Shown piece by piece: positions 18,830 through 29,669 of a stretch of DNA of 64,000 nucleotides (position 1 is its first letter; each line of letters begins with the position of its first letter). The position numbers and the translations under genes are program-made. The notes under the pieces were generated by a model. It saw only the letters and a list, made by a program, of their open reading frames with translations, made no database searches and was not told the origin of the DNA. The DNA is from Sternotherus odoratus (taxonomy: Eukaryota; Chordata; Testudines; Kinosternidae), in contig JAVMKO010000007.1 in NCBI GenBank assembly GCA_032164245.1, forward strand, positions 2,728,001 to 2,792,000, written 5' to 3'.

Positions 18830-21740
18830 CTTTGTCTGAGATAAATCATGACTGAAACGGTGTGGGAGAGCAACTGGGAGTGTTTGCTCTTGTAGTATCA
18901 GCCATAGCCTAATGGTCCTTTATGCAAAGTGGATCACAATGAAATCCCTATTTTATTAACTCATTGGGAACTGAGGGGTTCATAAAAGTGACCACTTCAA
19001 AATGACAGTAGGTATGGTGCATAAGTTGCAGTATGATGTACTGCATTGCTTTTTTTCTTCTTGTCCTGCAAACTGCTGAAAAGTGATTTCCAGTGCACTG
19101 AAGGCATCAGAATGTGCAGGGATGTCAACTTGTTCTTTATCAACTTCGCTTCCGTTATGTGACTTTTCCCAGGAAATGTGGTCCATATAACTAGTTGTTC
19201 ATAAGGCTGGCACTTGTAAAATTAAGATTCTACTGCAACATGTAGAGAAAAATGTAAAATAGTGTATTGACTAGGTTGTCATTCACAAACTTGTACACTC
19301 TCTCAGTAGCTGATTATGATCACTTAAGTCATTTGACCTATATTTGCTTAGAAAGTGTTGAGAACAGAAACCGCTTCCTTGAAATGCGATTTAATCAGTT
19401 AGTGAAACTATGAGGCAGATCCTGAGATGGTGTATTTCAGTGGGGCAGTGCTAGTTTGCACCAGCTAAGAGCCTGCTCTAGTTTCACTGAAATGCACCAT
19501 TGATTAACAGCATCTGAGGATCTGGCTACTTATAGGCAGTTGCACTTTGTTAGGGCTTCTTTCTTTCAGGCATCTTACCTTTTCATATAGACTCAGAAGC
19601 CATGTCTCCTGTGTTATTCATATGGCCTGAATCCTTTCCCCTCTGCAGTGCTTGAGGAAATGGGTTCTATTAGAATTTCTAATGGGCCTGTCACCATAGG
19701 GTTAAGGCTTGGTGCTAGGCTGTCCCATGAAAATTGGGAAAGAGGGAATCGAAAACCTAGAGTGGCTTGCAACTGAAGTTGATGGCTTTGCAGTGGCTGG
19801 GCCATCTCTGTATGTCTGGTGGATTTGCATGAGAGGACTTCAATTTCCAGTCTTATCGGAATTTTTTGATAGGTTTGTGGGAATTAGCAGCACACATGAC
19901 TTCACTAGCTGTAGTTAAGGGACCCAGTTATTTGCATGTTCACAAACTGGGTTCTTAGCAGGTACCTACCACTAATAGCTGGGTGCCTGCAAATTGGAGA
20001 CAATAGAGCAAAGAGCCCAGCAAATAAACTAGAGCTCCCCTTCCTTTCCAAGAGGTTGCTGGGCGAGGGAAGAGTGCAAGCTTTTCTTCTGTTGCTCTTG
20101 TGACTAAAAAAGTGTTTGCACCTGACCCTACCTCCTTGGGAAGGAGTGCTGTACGTTTGGACAAGTTGTTAGAAAGTAGCTCTTGAGGAATAAGGATACA
20201 ATACACGGGTGAGGAGCTCTCTTACCTAGTATGGGCCAGTGCAATGTAGGGTCTTCAAGATAAGTGCTCTTGGTGAGCATATATTATGAGAAGTGCAATG
20301 GAGTGATGTGCTGTTGGCAACTAGGGTTGCTGCCATTGTTTGGAGCTTTAAGGTCAATGTGCTTATTTCCAAGCACAGGGGGTTGCAGTGATCAGCCTAG
20401 AAGCCACAAAGGTGTGAATCACAGTGGCCAGGCCAGGTCTGATGGTGCAAGATGCGGCTGCCTTTTCACCAATGAAGGGAAGGCACTTTGGCAGCTATGG
20501 CTGATAAAATGAGATTAGCACAGGTTACTGTCTGAATGGGGGAAAGCTTCCAGCTCTGTAAAAGAGTACGGGACTGGAGAGCCAGCGATGGGTTTTAAAT
20601 TGTGGGCGTGGTTGTGGATTAGTATTGATGGTCAGGAGTAGGCCAAGTTGATGGTAGAAGGGAGTTTAAGGCCATCCCATGCATATCCATAACTGACTAT
20701 ATGTTAGAGCCCTGACTGGAAGGGTACCTGAATAGCTCCCAGCTCTGGAGGCTGTGTGCTGCTAGGTTGGTGAACTGAGGATCAGTGGGAGGTAGTGGAG
20801 TGCTATCTAGCTGTTCACTAAAAGCTCAAAAGACCAAACCCTTAGTCTGAAAAGAGACTATCCAGGACTTGACTTGACATTGCCTCATGAGTCCATCAGC
20901 AGCAGACTTACACAAGCTGAGAGCGAAGATGCTATTTGTACTCTACTAATATGTGGCTACAAAACCAAATAATCAGAATGTATAAACAACATCTGATTAG
21001 AGGATTAAGTGATCAGGCATGCACGTCCGGTCTCTGGGACATTTGACCTGGTTTCTCAGGAAAGTTACATTGATGAATCAGATATCTAACAGAAAATCTA
21101 ATCTGATCTGGTAATGAACATGGTTCTCTACTTCCTTTTTACTATGAAATGCATGGATGAAATGTTGGTTTATCTTCAATAGCAGCAGCTCATAAATGTG
21201 TCATTAAGGTAATAATGGTATCTCTCCACACTGAACAGCAAATGCCAGGATTAATAGCAAGAGTCTTTTAGGCTCAGGCTATAGTTTTATTCTAGTTAAC
21301 AGGAAGCACCTTCAGGTTTCTTACGTGACTATTTGCAAAACCAACCAGGACACTGCTGTGGAAACTCTTTTAGAGTCACACAATATGTTTATTTCAGATC
21401 TGTTTTCCACAAGCCCCCATTGATTGGCATTGATTTTATTATATGTTGCATGGTCGTTCACTGGCTGCCATGAACCTGGGCTTCCTAAACTGCACAGAGG
21501 TCCCTGGGGAGTGAGGATTATCGGAGCCATGGAGACAGGTGGACTCTCTAGCCAAAAGGGACTGCACTACTGTGATCTTTCCAAATGTTACACTGTGATA
21601 CTGGCCGTTCCAATCCTGACCCCAATAACTCTTCCTGGGCTGCTGGAAACACACTTGTATCTGACTGGTCTGTTGTGTACAAGGTTGTACTAGTCTCTGG
21701 GGCTCTGCTTTTGCTCCTTACAGACCACACAAAGGAAGAT
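18830..21740. other. Long unique intron-like stretch
   Basis: About 2.9 kb with no recognised repeat and no open frame that looks like a conserved exon. If the host gene model is right, this is intron 1. Confidence 0.4.
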
Positions 21741-21742
21741 GA

Positions 21743-21838
21743 GATGATTTAGTTGGGGATTGGTCCTGCTTTAAGCAGGGGGTTGAACGAGAGGACCTCC
21801 AGAGGTCCCTTCCAACCCTAATATTCTATGATTCTAAG
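21743..21838 (+). repeat. CR1 LINE 3' end
   Basis: GATGATTTAGTTGGGGATTGG, CCTGCTTTAAGCAGGGGGTTG, GACCTCCAGAGGTCCCTTCC and the terminal TATTCTATGATTCTAAG are the classic CR1 tail. It is 5'-truncated to about 95 bases. Confidence 0.9.
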
Positions 21839-21839
21839 A

Positions 21840-22890
21840 TCCAACTGCTTTGCTCCCTGCTCAGATGCTAGGGTTGCTAAGGCACAAGCTCTGTCCTGGG
21901 GTATTATACTAGTGACCCTTCTGCCTTCTCTGTTTGTCTGGAGTTCACCTGCTGGCCCCTGACCCCAAGAAGAAAAGGAAGATGTCCAAAAAGGACAAAA
22001 AGTACCTTCTTCCTTCATGGGGGACGTGGCATTCTTGAGGATGGAAACTTTCTCCCCAAGGCCAGATTAACACACAGGCAGCCTAGGCACATGCTGAGGA
22101 CCTGGTTTTTGGGGAGGGGGCAGGAGGGGAGACAACCCGAGCAGGGGTGCAACACTCATGCACCAGGTTGCAATGCCATTCACTCAAATTTGGCCTCACC
22201 CCCATTGTGATGGAAAAGTGGCAGGGCCCATCCTGAATGGGCAGTGGGGTGGCCAGTGCTGCTCCTCCACTCTGCTGCTGTGGGGCCAGCTCCTGCACCA
22301 GTACCTGAATCAGACTACCAGCCAGAGCTTCGCCACCCCAGGCACAGGATGGGGAGCTGCAGTTGTGCCGGTACAGGAAAGCTGGCCAGGAGAGGGGCCT
22401 CAGAGAGCCCTAGGGAGTGGACATGAGGGGGGCAGTATACGTGCAGTTGGAGACAGTTGCTGACTGATCTGGGGAGGAGCAGAGTTAACTAAGCTACGAA
22501 AAAGGATAAATGCACACAAATCAGATATTAGGAATGGCAATATACAAAAACCTGTAGGGGAACACTTCAACCTGCCTGGACACACAATCACAGATTTAAA
22601 AGTCACCACTGCAGCAAAAAAACTTCAAGTCCAGACTGCAAAGGGAAACTGCAGAGCTACAATTCATTTGCAAATTTAACACAAACAATCTAGGACCGAA
22701 CAAAGACCTACAATGGTTAGCTAATTACAAAAATAGCTTCTCCTCTCTCCATGTTCACCCCCCCCATTCAACTGCTAGAAGAATAACCCACCCTCCCTGA
22801 TTGGAGATAACAAGCTGGTTCAGCCTAATTGGACTAACCTTGTTACCTCCCACCTGGTTCTTGCCTACTTTTCTATACCTGCCTCTGGAC
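21840..22890. other. Intron-like stretch, no gene seen
   Basis: A moderately GC-rich portion at 22080-22440 carries short open frames on both strands with no convincing protein. The GAGCTGCAGTTGTGCC-type text and scattered CCAGC runs may be an old unidentified repeat. Confidence 0.35.
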
Positions 22891-22895
22891 ACTTC

Positions 22896-23033
22896 CACTG
22901 CTTGCATCCGACGAAGTGGGTATTAGCCCACGAAAGCTTATGCTTCAAAACTTTATAGTTAGTCTTTAAGGTGCCACAGGACTTTGTTACCTCTGCTATT
23001 CCAGACAAACATGGCTACCTCTCTGATTCTTAA
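22896..23033 (-). repeat. Tortoise-type SINE, monomer
   Basis: A minus-strand copy from the tail (CATCCGACGAAGTGGGTATT) through CTTTAAGGTGCCACAGGAC to the head (GACAAACATGGCTACCTCTC). It is closely related to the arms of the 6848 dimer but has no inverted second arm, so it shows what a normal insertion looks like. Confidence 0.9.
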
Positions 23034-23035
23034 GC

Positions 23036-24490
23036 TACAACTGTGTGCATGCTTGGGACCCGGGGTGGGCTGATCTGGCCCTATTCCTTCCCCTTTGATA
23101 GCTCTCTATGTGAATCTGGCTGCAATCGTGGCAGTGGGATTTCTGAGTCTGATTTAAACAAGCCCCTTCTTACAGCTAAACATGCCCCTCCAGAAATCAT
23201 TATGCCCCAGAAGGGACCCAGTCTAATGTTCAGTAACCAATCATCAATCTGAGTAACGTCCTTTTGAAGACGGTTTCACACAGGTGGCTTTCATTGCAAA
23301 TGCTAGATCAGTGTGTTCTGGCCAAGGTAGTCAAATGTGGGGCTTTAAGTCTGTGGGTCGATGTCTAGATAAGTGGCCTTGCTATTAAAAGTGCTCACAC
23401 AGGAGCTTCCACTGGGGGACCTGGTGAAGGCTTGACATTCTGGGAAATCAGGCCATCCACTTAGGTACCTAAAGACTGATTCAGGGACCTAGCTTCAGAT
23501 TTAAACAAAATCACTAAATCTTGGCCTTAAACATCTTAAAGGGCTCTGTGTCTTAAAAACGTATTGCTCTGCCATTAGGGTAAAACAGGGTAAATCACAC
23601 ACAGGCACACTTCACTGGAGCATCACTAAGGACCAATATTAAGGGCCTAATGCCCCACTGAAACCTTCGTGAGGATTCTTTGCATTGGAGTGAATTTTAA
23701 TGGATATGAACTGCACACACAAATGCCTAGGGAACTTTCATGTGAAACTATGCTGAGAGACCAAAAAAAAGTAGCAAATGATGTTACTTCATGCAGCCCT
23801 CAAGCTGCTAAATGAGAATAGTGGGTGTATGTGACATGGGAGGGAGCCATGTATGCACTTTCAAATAGCTTTATGTATTTAGCAAGCCCAAGCATGACAT
23901 GCTGCAGAAATGGAGTTGGTAAGAAGGTGGGACCCCACTGCCGGAAGGCTAAGCGCTTAATATGATTTAATATGTCATAACTTGCTGACGAGGCAAGTTT
24001 CTTTCTAACCTCCAGCTGAGGGAGTTGGCTTATGCCCTGAAGTATGAGGGTTTATATCACTTCCAAACTTATATTTATTTTTTAATCCTTACTAATGCAG
24101 TTCAGAATGTTCTCTGTAAATGTCCAGGCTTCTTCTGAATGCTGCTAAGTTCTTGGCTTCTGAGACCTGGCGACTTCAATGGCTTTGGATCAGCCCCAAA
24201 GTTAGTGGCAATATTGGGCACAGAAATCATGAATCTTAACTTCCGGTGTTGTGCTTGATCCAACAGTTCCAGCTGGGCTCTTTACTTCAGCACAGTCCTC
24301 CGAGACAGACTTCATGGCAGCTGCCAATCCATGCTGTTAAAACTGCACTGCTTCTGGCCCAGAACTTTAAAAGCGTGTGCCTAAAGTTAAGGTCCTAAGG
24401 GCCTGAACCTCCTTTACAGTAAAGCCCCTTTATAATGCCAAAGAGGTATAAAAGACATCTGAAAGTCAGGATCTATTACAGTTGAAATAA
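23036..24490. other. Intron-like stretch, no gene seen
   Basis: AT-rich unique sequence with no recognised repeats or exon-like frames. Confidence 0.35.
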
Positions 24491-26128
24491 TAACGCTGTC
24501 AAGCATTAAAAAAAAATGAACTGCAATGGGGGAAAAGAAAGAATCACGATTAAACAATAATAGAATACCATTTATTTAAATATTTTTGGATGTTTTCTAC
24601 ATTTTCAAATAAATGGATTTCAGTTGCAACACAGACTATAAAGTGTACAGTGCTCACTTTATATTTATTTTTGATCGCAAACATTTGCACTGTAAAAAAC
24701 AAAAGAAATAGTATTTTTAAATTAATCTAATACAAGTACTGTAGTGCAATCTCTTTATCGTGAAAGTTGAACTTACAAATGTAGAATTATGTACAAAAAA
24801 ACTGCGCTCAAAAACAATGTAAAACTTTAGAATTTACAAGTCCACTCAATCCTACTTCAGCCAATCGCTCAGACAAACAATTGTGGTTACAATTTGCAGG
24901 AGATAATGTTGCCTGCTTCTTGTTTACAATGTCACCTGAAAGTGAGAACAGGAGTTTGCATGGCACTGTGTTAGCTGGTATCGCAAGATATTTATGTGCT
25001 AGATGTGCTAAAGATTCATACGTCCCTTCACGCTTCAGCCACTATTCCAGAGGACACACGTCCACGCTGATGACGGGTTTTGCTTGATAACAATCCAAAG
25101 CAGAGCGGACTGACATATATTCATTTTCATCGTCTGAGTCAGATGCCACCAGCAGGTTGATTTTCTTTTTCTTTTTTTGGTGGTTCAGGTTCTCTAGTTT
25201 CCTCATGAGTGTTGCTCTCTTAAGGCTTCTGAAAGCATGCTCCCCACCCTATTCCGATCAGATTTTGAAAGGCATTTCAGAGTCTTAAATCTTGGATCGA
25301 ATGCTGTAGCTATTTTTAAAAATCTCACATTGGTACCTTCTTTGTGTTTGTCAAATCTGCAGTGAAAGTGTTTTTTAAATGAACCACATATGCTGGCTCA
25401 TCATCCAAGACAGCTGTAACATGAAATGTGTGGCAGAATGTGGGTAAAACAGAACAGGAGGCATACAGGTTTCCCGCAAAAAGTTCAGTCACATTTAATT
25501 AATATGCTATTTTTTTAATGAGCATCATCAGTGTGGAAGCATGTCCTCAAGAATGGTGGCCAAAGCATGAAGGAGTGTACAAATCTTTAGTGCATTTGGC
25601 ATGTAAATATCTTGTGATGTTGGCTATGAAAGTGCCAGGTGAATGCCTGTTCTCACTCTCAGATTACATAAATAAGAAGCAGGCAGCAGTATCTCCTGTA
25701 AAGGTAAACAAACTTGTTTGTCTTAGTGAGTGGCTGAACAAGAAGTAGGACTGAGTGGACTTGTAGGTGCTAAAATTTTACATTGTTTTGTTTTTGAGTG
25801 CAGTTGCATAAAAAATCTGCATTTGTAAGTTACACTTTCATAATAAATTGCACTACAGTATTTGTATGAGGTGAATTGAAAAATACTATTTCTTTTATTT
25901 AGTATTTTTACAATGAAAATATTTGTAATAAAATAATATAAAGTGAGCACTGTTCACTTTGTAGTCTGTGTTGTAATAGAAGTCAATATATTTGAAAGTG
26001 TAGAAAAAGTCCAAAAATATTTAATCAATTTCAATTGGTATCTATTGTTTAACAGTGCCATTAATCGCAATTAGTTTTTTTGATGTTTTTTAATCATGTG
26101 AGTTAACTGCGACTAATTGACAGCCCTA
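24491..26128 (-). mobile_element. Fold-back hAT element, copy 2
   Basis: The ends are TAACGCTGTCAAGC and GACTAATTGACAGCCCTA. The longer coding relic is on the minus strand (about 25390 down to 24890), so this copy is reversed relative to copies 1 and 3. The right arm (about 25517-26128) is an inverted copy of the left arm, and it begins at the same junction as in the other copies (TTTTTAATGAGCATCATCAG). Flanks TGAAATAA and GTCAATAA match at only five positions, so the target duplication is uncertain. Confidence 0.8.
24890..25395 (-). pseudogene. hAT transposase C-terminal relic, copy 2
   Basis: Read on the minus strand, this matches copy 1: the acidic TSDSDDENEY-like segment around 25110-25150, a lysine-rich run (25160-25180), and the AARYL/LACKYL-type dimerisation segment near 24960-25010. 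Stops and frameshifts break it. The plus-strand frame at 24881-25087 is only the antisense of this region. The other arm (25518-25748) carries the same C-terminal piece again in the opposite direction. Confidence 0.6.
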
Positions 26129-26129
26129 G

Positions 26130-28190
26130 TCAATAAGAATTGTGGCCCAAGTCTATACTTAGGCACCTGAGGAAGTGGCCACCTTGTTTCCAAGCATGTT
26201 GCGCACTCTGCTGTTGTTTTTTGGTATCTGACGGGAGATTTCAGCCTAATTTTAGGCACCTGTTTTTATATGAATTAAAATGAGAGAAATTTTTGGCTCT
26301 TGTTGGATAATGCTTAGGGTATAGTGAACAGGAACAAGAATTCCTTTCCTGACAGTATGGCACAATTTGATATTGTTACTGTGTGGATAGGATCTCATCT
26401 AACTCCTTATGGTAGTGAAGAGCCAATATGCCAGTTTAAAGACTTTGACTTTCCTCACTTATTGATTTACTGGTTCATGCGGCACCTGTTACACTTTTAG
26501 AAACTCAAACTAGGTACATGCATTTTTCTCCACACATGAAGAGGCCTCATTTGTGTTCGTGCCACTACTGTACAATGAGAAGCATATTTAATCAAAGTAG
26601 CTTCCTTATGGAGAATGCATATCTTGTTTAATCATTTGGACAAATCCTTTGTTGTACATTGTTGTAGTTGGGTGTAGTATGCAGCTCACTTGATTGGGCA
26701 ACTTCAGGAGGTTCACTGTTAATAGCTATTCTGATGGATCAGGTCTCCTAAAATGCTTCCCTCTTGAGACCCTGGTTCTTTTTACTGTCCAAACACTCAT
26801 GACGCTCTGTGTAGGATTCTATATACCAGCCATCAAAATGCTGGGCCAAATTCAGCAAAGTTAGCTCAGAAGAAGGAAGTGAGGGGTGGGGGAGGAGGAA
26901 AGGCCAGAAAAGACTGCAGTACCTGTTTTGGAATGTGAGGTGAGATGCTCATCTGCCCAGCCATCCATTACAGAAAACATAATGGGTGAAATCCTGAACC
27001 TGCTGAAGTCAGCTGCAAAACTTCAGTTGACTTCAGTGGGGCCAGGATTCCACCTGAAAGGTCACCTCCATCTCTAGATTCTGTGATTAAATAGCCCCCT
27101 CAATATAGATCCTTATCATGAAGTTTGTGTTTGTCGTTCATGAGCCTTAGAGACTACTCACCTTTAGCAAGCCGTAATCCTGCATGCGCACTAGATTTCA
27201 ACTTCTCCACAGAACAAGGCCTTATTTTAGAATGGAGTAAATTTTGAACTCTCTTGGTCATACCTTTTCTTGGTGTGCACCTTTTATGTCTAAGTCTTCC
27301 AGGCTGTAATGCTCCCAAAGTGGAAAGATGATTTGGGAGCAAAACTTACTAATCAGTATTCTTTATAGTTGATCATGTCTCTCTTTCCCCACTGTTTATA
27401 ATTCTGTTACATGCACAATCACACATGACAGAAGAAATCCAGGGCCCAAAACTTACTACAAAGAAATATCACCTAGTACAGACGGTACTATTTATTCAGT
27501 GTTTCAGAATTCATCTTGAAACACTTGTGCATCCTCCTTGATTGGGAGAGTGGTAATTTTTAAAGAGGATTTTAATGTTGGGTGGCTTTCAATATTTGTT
27601 CCTATGGTGATTTGGAGCCTGGTTTTCAAACCTGGGTGCCTAAAGCTATATGCATAGGCCAAGGTCTTTTGAAAGTGGTCGCTGATGTTGCTGAGTACCC
27701 ACCCTCTGTTAACTAAACCCCTTTAAGATGCTGCAAGTTGGGGGCCCGAAAATCACTGCTCGCTCCTGAAAATCTTGGCAGTAAGACTTAGAGATGGACT
27801 TCTCAAAAGTGCTTAGCGTTGGCCTGACTGCTCCCATTGACTTCAGTGGCGGAAGGGATCGCTCGGTGCATAGGCGCCAACTCCGTGGGTGCTCTGAGGC
27901 TGTTTTCTATGGGTAGCCTGTGGGCAGCTGCCATCAGCTGTTTGGCGGGCAGGCTCAGATCAACGGTTTCCTGCCTCCCTGCTCCAGCAGGGGCCGAGTG
28001 AGTCTCTCACACACGAAAAAAGCCTTCGGGTTAGGTATAGGCGGGAGCGTGGGGCTATCGGCTATCATAGCCAGCCCCTGCTCATCTAGGGCTGCTGGCC
28101 ATGACGTCCACGCGTATGACTGCTCCCAGCCAGGCTCGACTCCGGCCACAGCAGTCATCGGGTGACCCAAGGGAGCCCAGCTAGGCTAGG
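26130..28190. other. Intron-like stretch, no gene seen
   Basis: Mostly unique AT-rich sequence. At 27875-27900 the text GCGCCAACTCCGTGGGTGCTC is a short piece of a dispersed element I know only as repetitive in reptile DNA. No open frame is convincing. Confidence 0.35.
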
Positions 28191-28199
28191 GTTGGGTGC

Positions 28200-28450
28200 A
28201 GTGGTGGATTAGGGGGAGGAGAAGCTCCGGACCCTGGCAGGAGCTGCACTTGGGGTGGAGGTGAGAGGGGGAGAGGAGCTGAGCTGGGGATGGGGAGGAG
28301 AAGCCCTGGACCCCAGTAGAAGCTGCACTGGGTGGAGGTTGGGAGGAGAAGCCCTGGACCCTGGCAGAAGATGTGGGGCTGAAGTCCCCGGCTTGGGAGC
28401 TCCATCCACCCTAGTGGCAGAAGTTGCAGGGCTGAAGCCCTGACCCCACT
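28200..28450 (+). repeat. Degenerate tandem repeat, GGAGAAGC-CCTGGACCC
   Basis: The unit GGAGGAGAAGC(C/T)C(T/C)GGACCC(T/C)GGCAG.AGCTGCACT recurs at about 28215, 28290 and 28340. Roughly 60-75 bases per unit with variable spacing. Open frames here are by-products. Confidence 0.5.
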
Positions 28451-28594
28451 CTATGCAGAGCTGGCCTGAGCCCCTCTCTCTCCTGTGGAGTTAGCTGTCA
28501 CTCTCAGATTATGGAAAAATTCAGCCCAAATCTACCCACATTGGTATCTCCATTTCCCCCCATCATCACACAGCCATGAAGGGATTTATCCTAG

Positions 28595-28735
28595 GAAGCA
28601 GGGTCAATATTGGCCCCATTTGGCAGGTGGGATCTAGGGCACACAGAGGTGAAGTGACTTTCCCAAGGCTGAGCAGGGAGTCTGTGGCAGAGCAGAGAAT
28701 CAGACCCAGAACACTTGAGCCTGAGGCCTGTGCCT
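28595..28735 (+). repeat. MIR-like ancient SINE fragment
   Basis: GTGAAGTGACTTTCCCAAGGCTGAGCAGGGAGTCTGTGGCAGAGCAGAGAATCAGACCC matches the usual MIR tail (ACTTGCCCAAGGTCACA...GAGCCAGGATT type). A highly diverged copy. Confidence 0.55.
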
Positions 28736-29560
28736 TAGGCAACCTTCCCACCCAAGGAGGGGGAACTTCCTCTGCCACTTTGTGTGTGTGTGGGTGAGAG
28801 CAGCCACTAGTCAGAGCTGTCAGGAGGTGGAGAGCAGAGAGAGATGGGGAAAGGAACATGGGTGAGAAGCAAAAAAGGGGAAACACTAGGAAGGGAAGCA
28901 AGGACTTAGAGAAGAAATAAGAGAAAGGGAAAGAGCAGGGAGAGGAGAAAGAGGAAGGGAGAAGGGAAAGTCTCTCCACTGCTTGTCCTGCCCATCCATC
29001 TTCTTCTCACAGTTATCAGTGACCCTCAGCTCCCAAACAGGCCCTAAGCAGGTGTGAGGCCCAGAGCAAACATAATGTCTTTACATTGGGATATTAGTGA
29101 AGACAGCTTGTAGCTGAGTGTAATTAATTTAATCTACTGTAACTCATATCATGTAATAATATATTTCATTACTATTTTAATAATGATTACATTGATAGGA
29201 TTCCAATGATAAATATGCCGAAAATTGCCAGTTTTGGGGGGGAGGTTGAGTCCCCCCCCAACACCCACCCACCCACCTTTCCTTCAAGGCAAAAGGGGGC
29301 AGAAAGGAGTGAGCAGTGGGCAGGAGATGCTCTGGGGAGAAGACCTAAGGGGAGGGTTCAGAGTGGGGCCAGGAAGAGGTAGAGTGGGGCAGAGTGAGGG
29401 CAGGGCCTTGGGGAGGGGGGGCGGAGTCGAGATGGGGCCCTCATCGGCATGGCTTGGCGCTAAGTGATTTTGAAAGTCCTTAGTCTGATGACATGCTGAG
29501 TGATTCAGTAGTAACATTCCACGTGTAAGTGAAAGACTAACCCTGTTTTGTTTTGACTCT
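28735..29560. other. Non-coding stretch with purine and G-rich runs
   Basis: 28840-28980 is a purine-rich run (GGGAAAGAGCAGGGAGAGGAG). 29235-29440 is G-rich with C runs, a low-complexity block resembling hAT interiors but with no ends seen. 29560 is immediately upstream of the candidate exon and holds its pyrimidine tract (CCTGTTTTGTTTTGACTCTACAG). Confidence 0.4.
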
Positions 29561-29564
29561 ACAG

Positions 29565-29669
29565 GCAGAGGCGTTTGTTTGGGTTAATGATGCATTGGCT
29601 CATACCCAGAGTGTTGCCAATATGAATTTCTGTTTGGTGAGGCAGAAACAGAGGAACCTTCAGAAACAG
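29565..29669 (+). CDS. Candidate internal exon, unrecognised gene
   Basis: It is bounded by a good acceptor (TTTTGTTTTGACTCTACAG) and a perfect donor (CAG|GTAAGT). One frame is open for all 35 codons and ends MNFCLVRQKQRNLQKQ; the other two contain stops. A second acceptor four bases downstream (GGCAG|AG) would allow in-frame joining to the CpG-island exon. Alternatively the first exon is non-coding and translation starts at the in-frame ATG at 29622. The exon ends on a complete codon, whereas the next identified exon needs one carried base, so at least one more exon must lie between them if they share a gene. No function recognised. Confidence 0.45.

Noticed and set aside
22896..23033. tRNA gene
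   Set aside because: The tRNA-like head belongs to a dispersed SINE with the same body and tail as others here; no intact cloverleaf is needed or seen.
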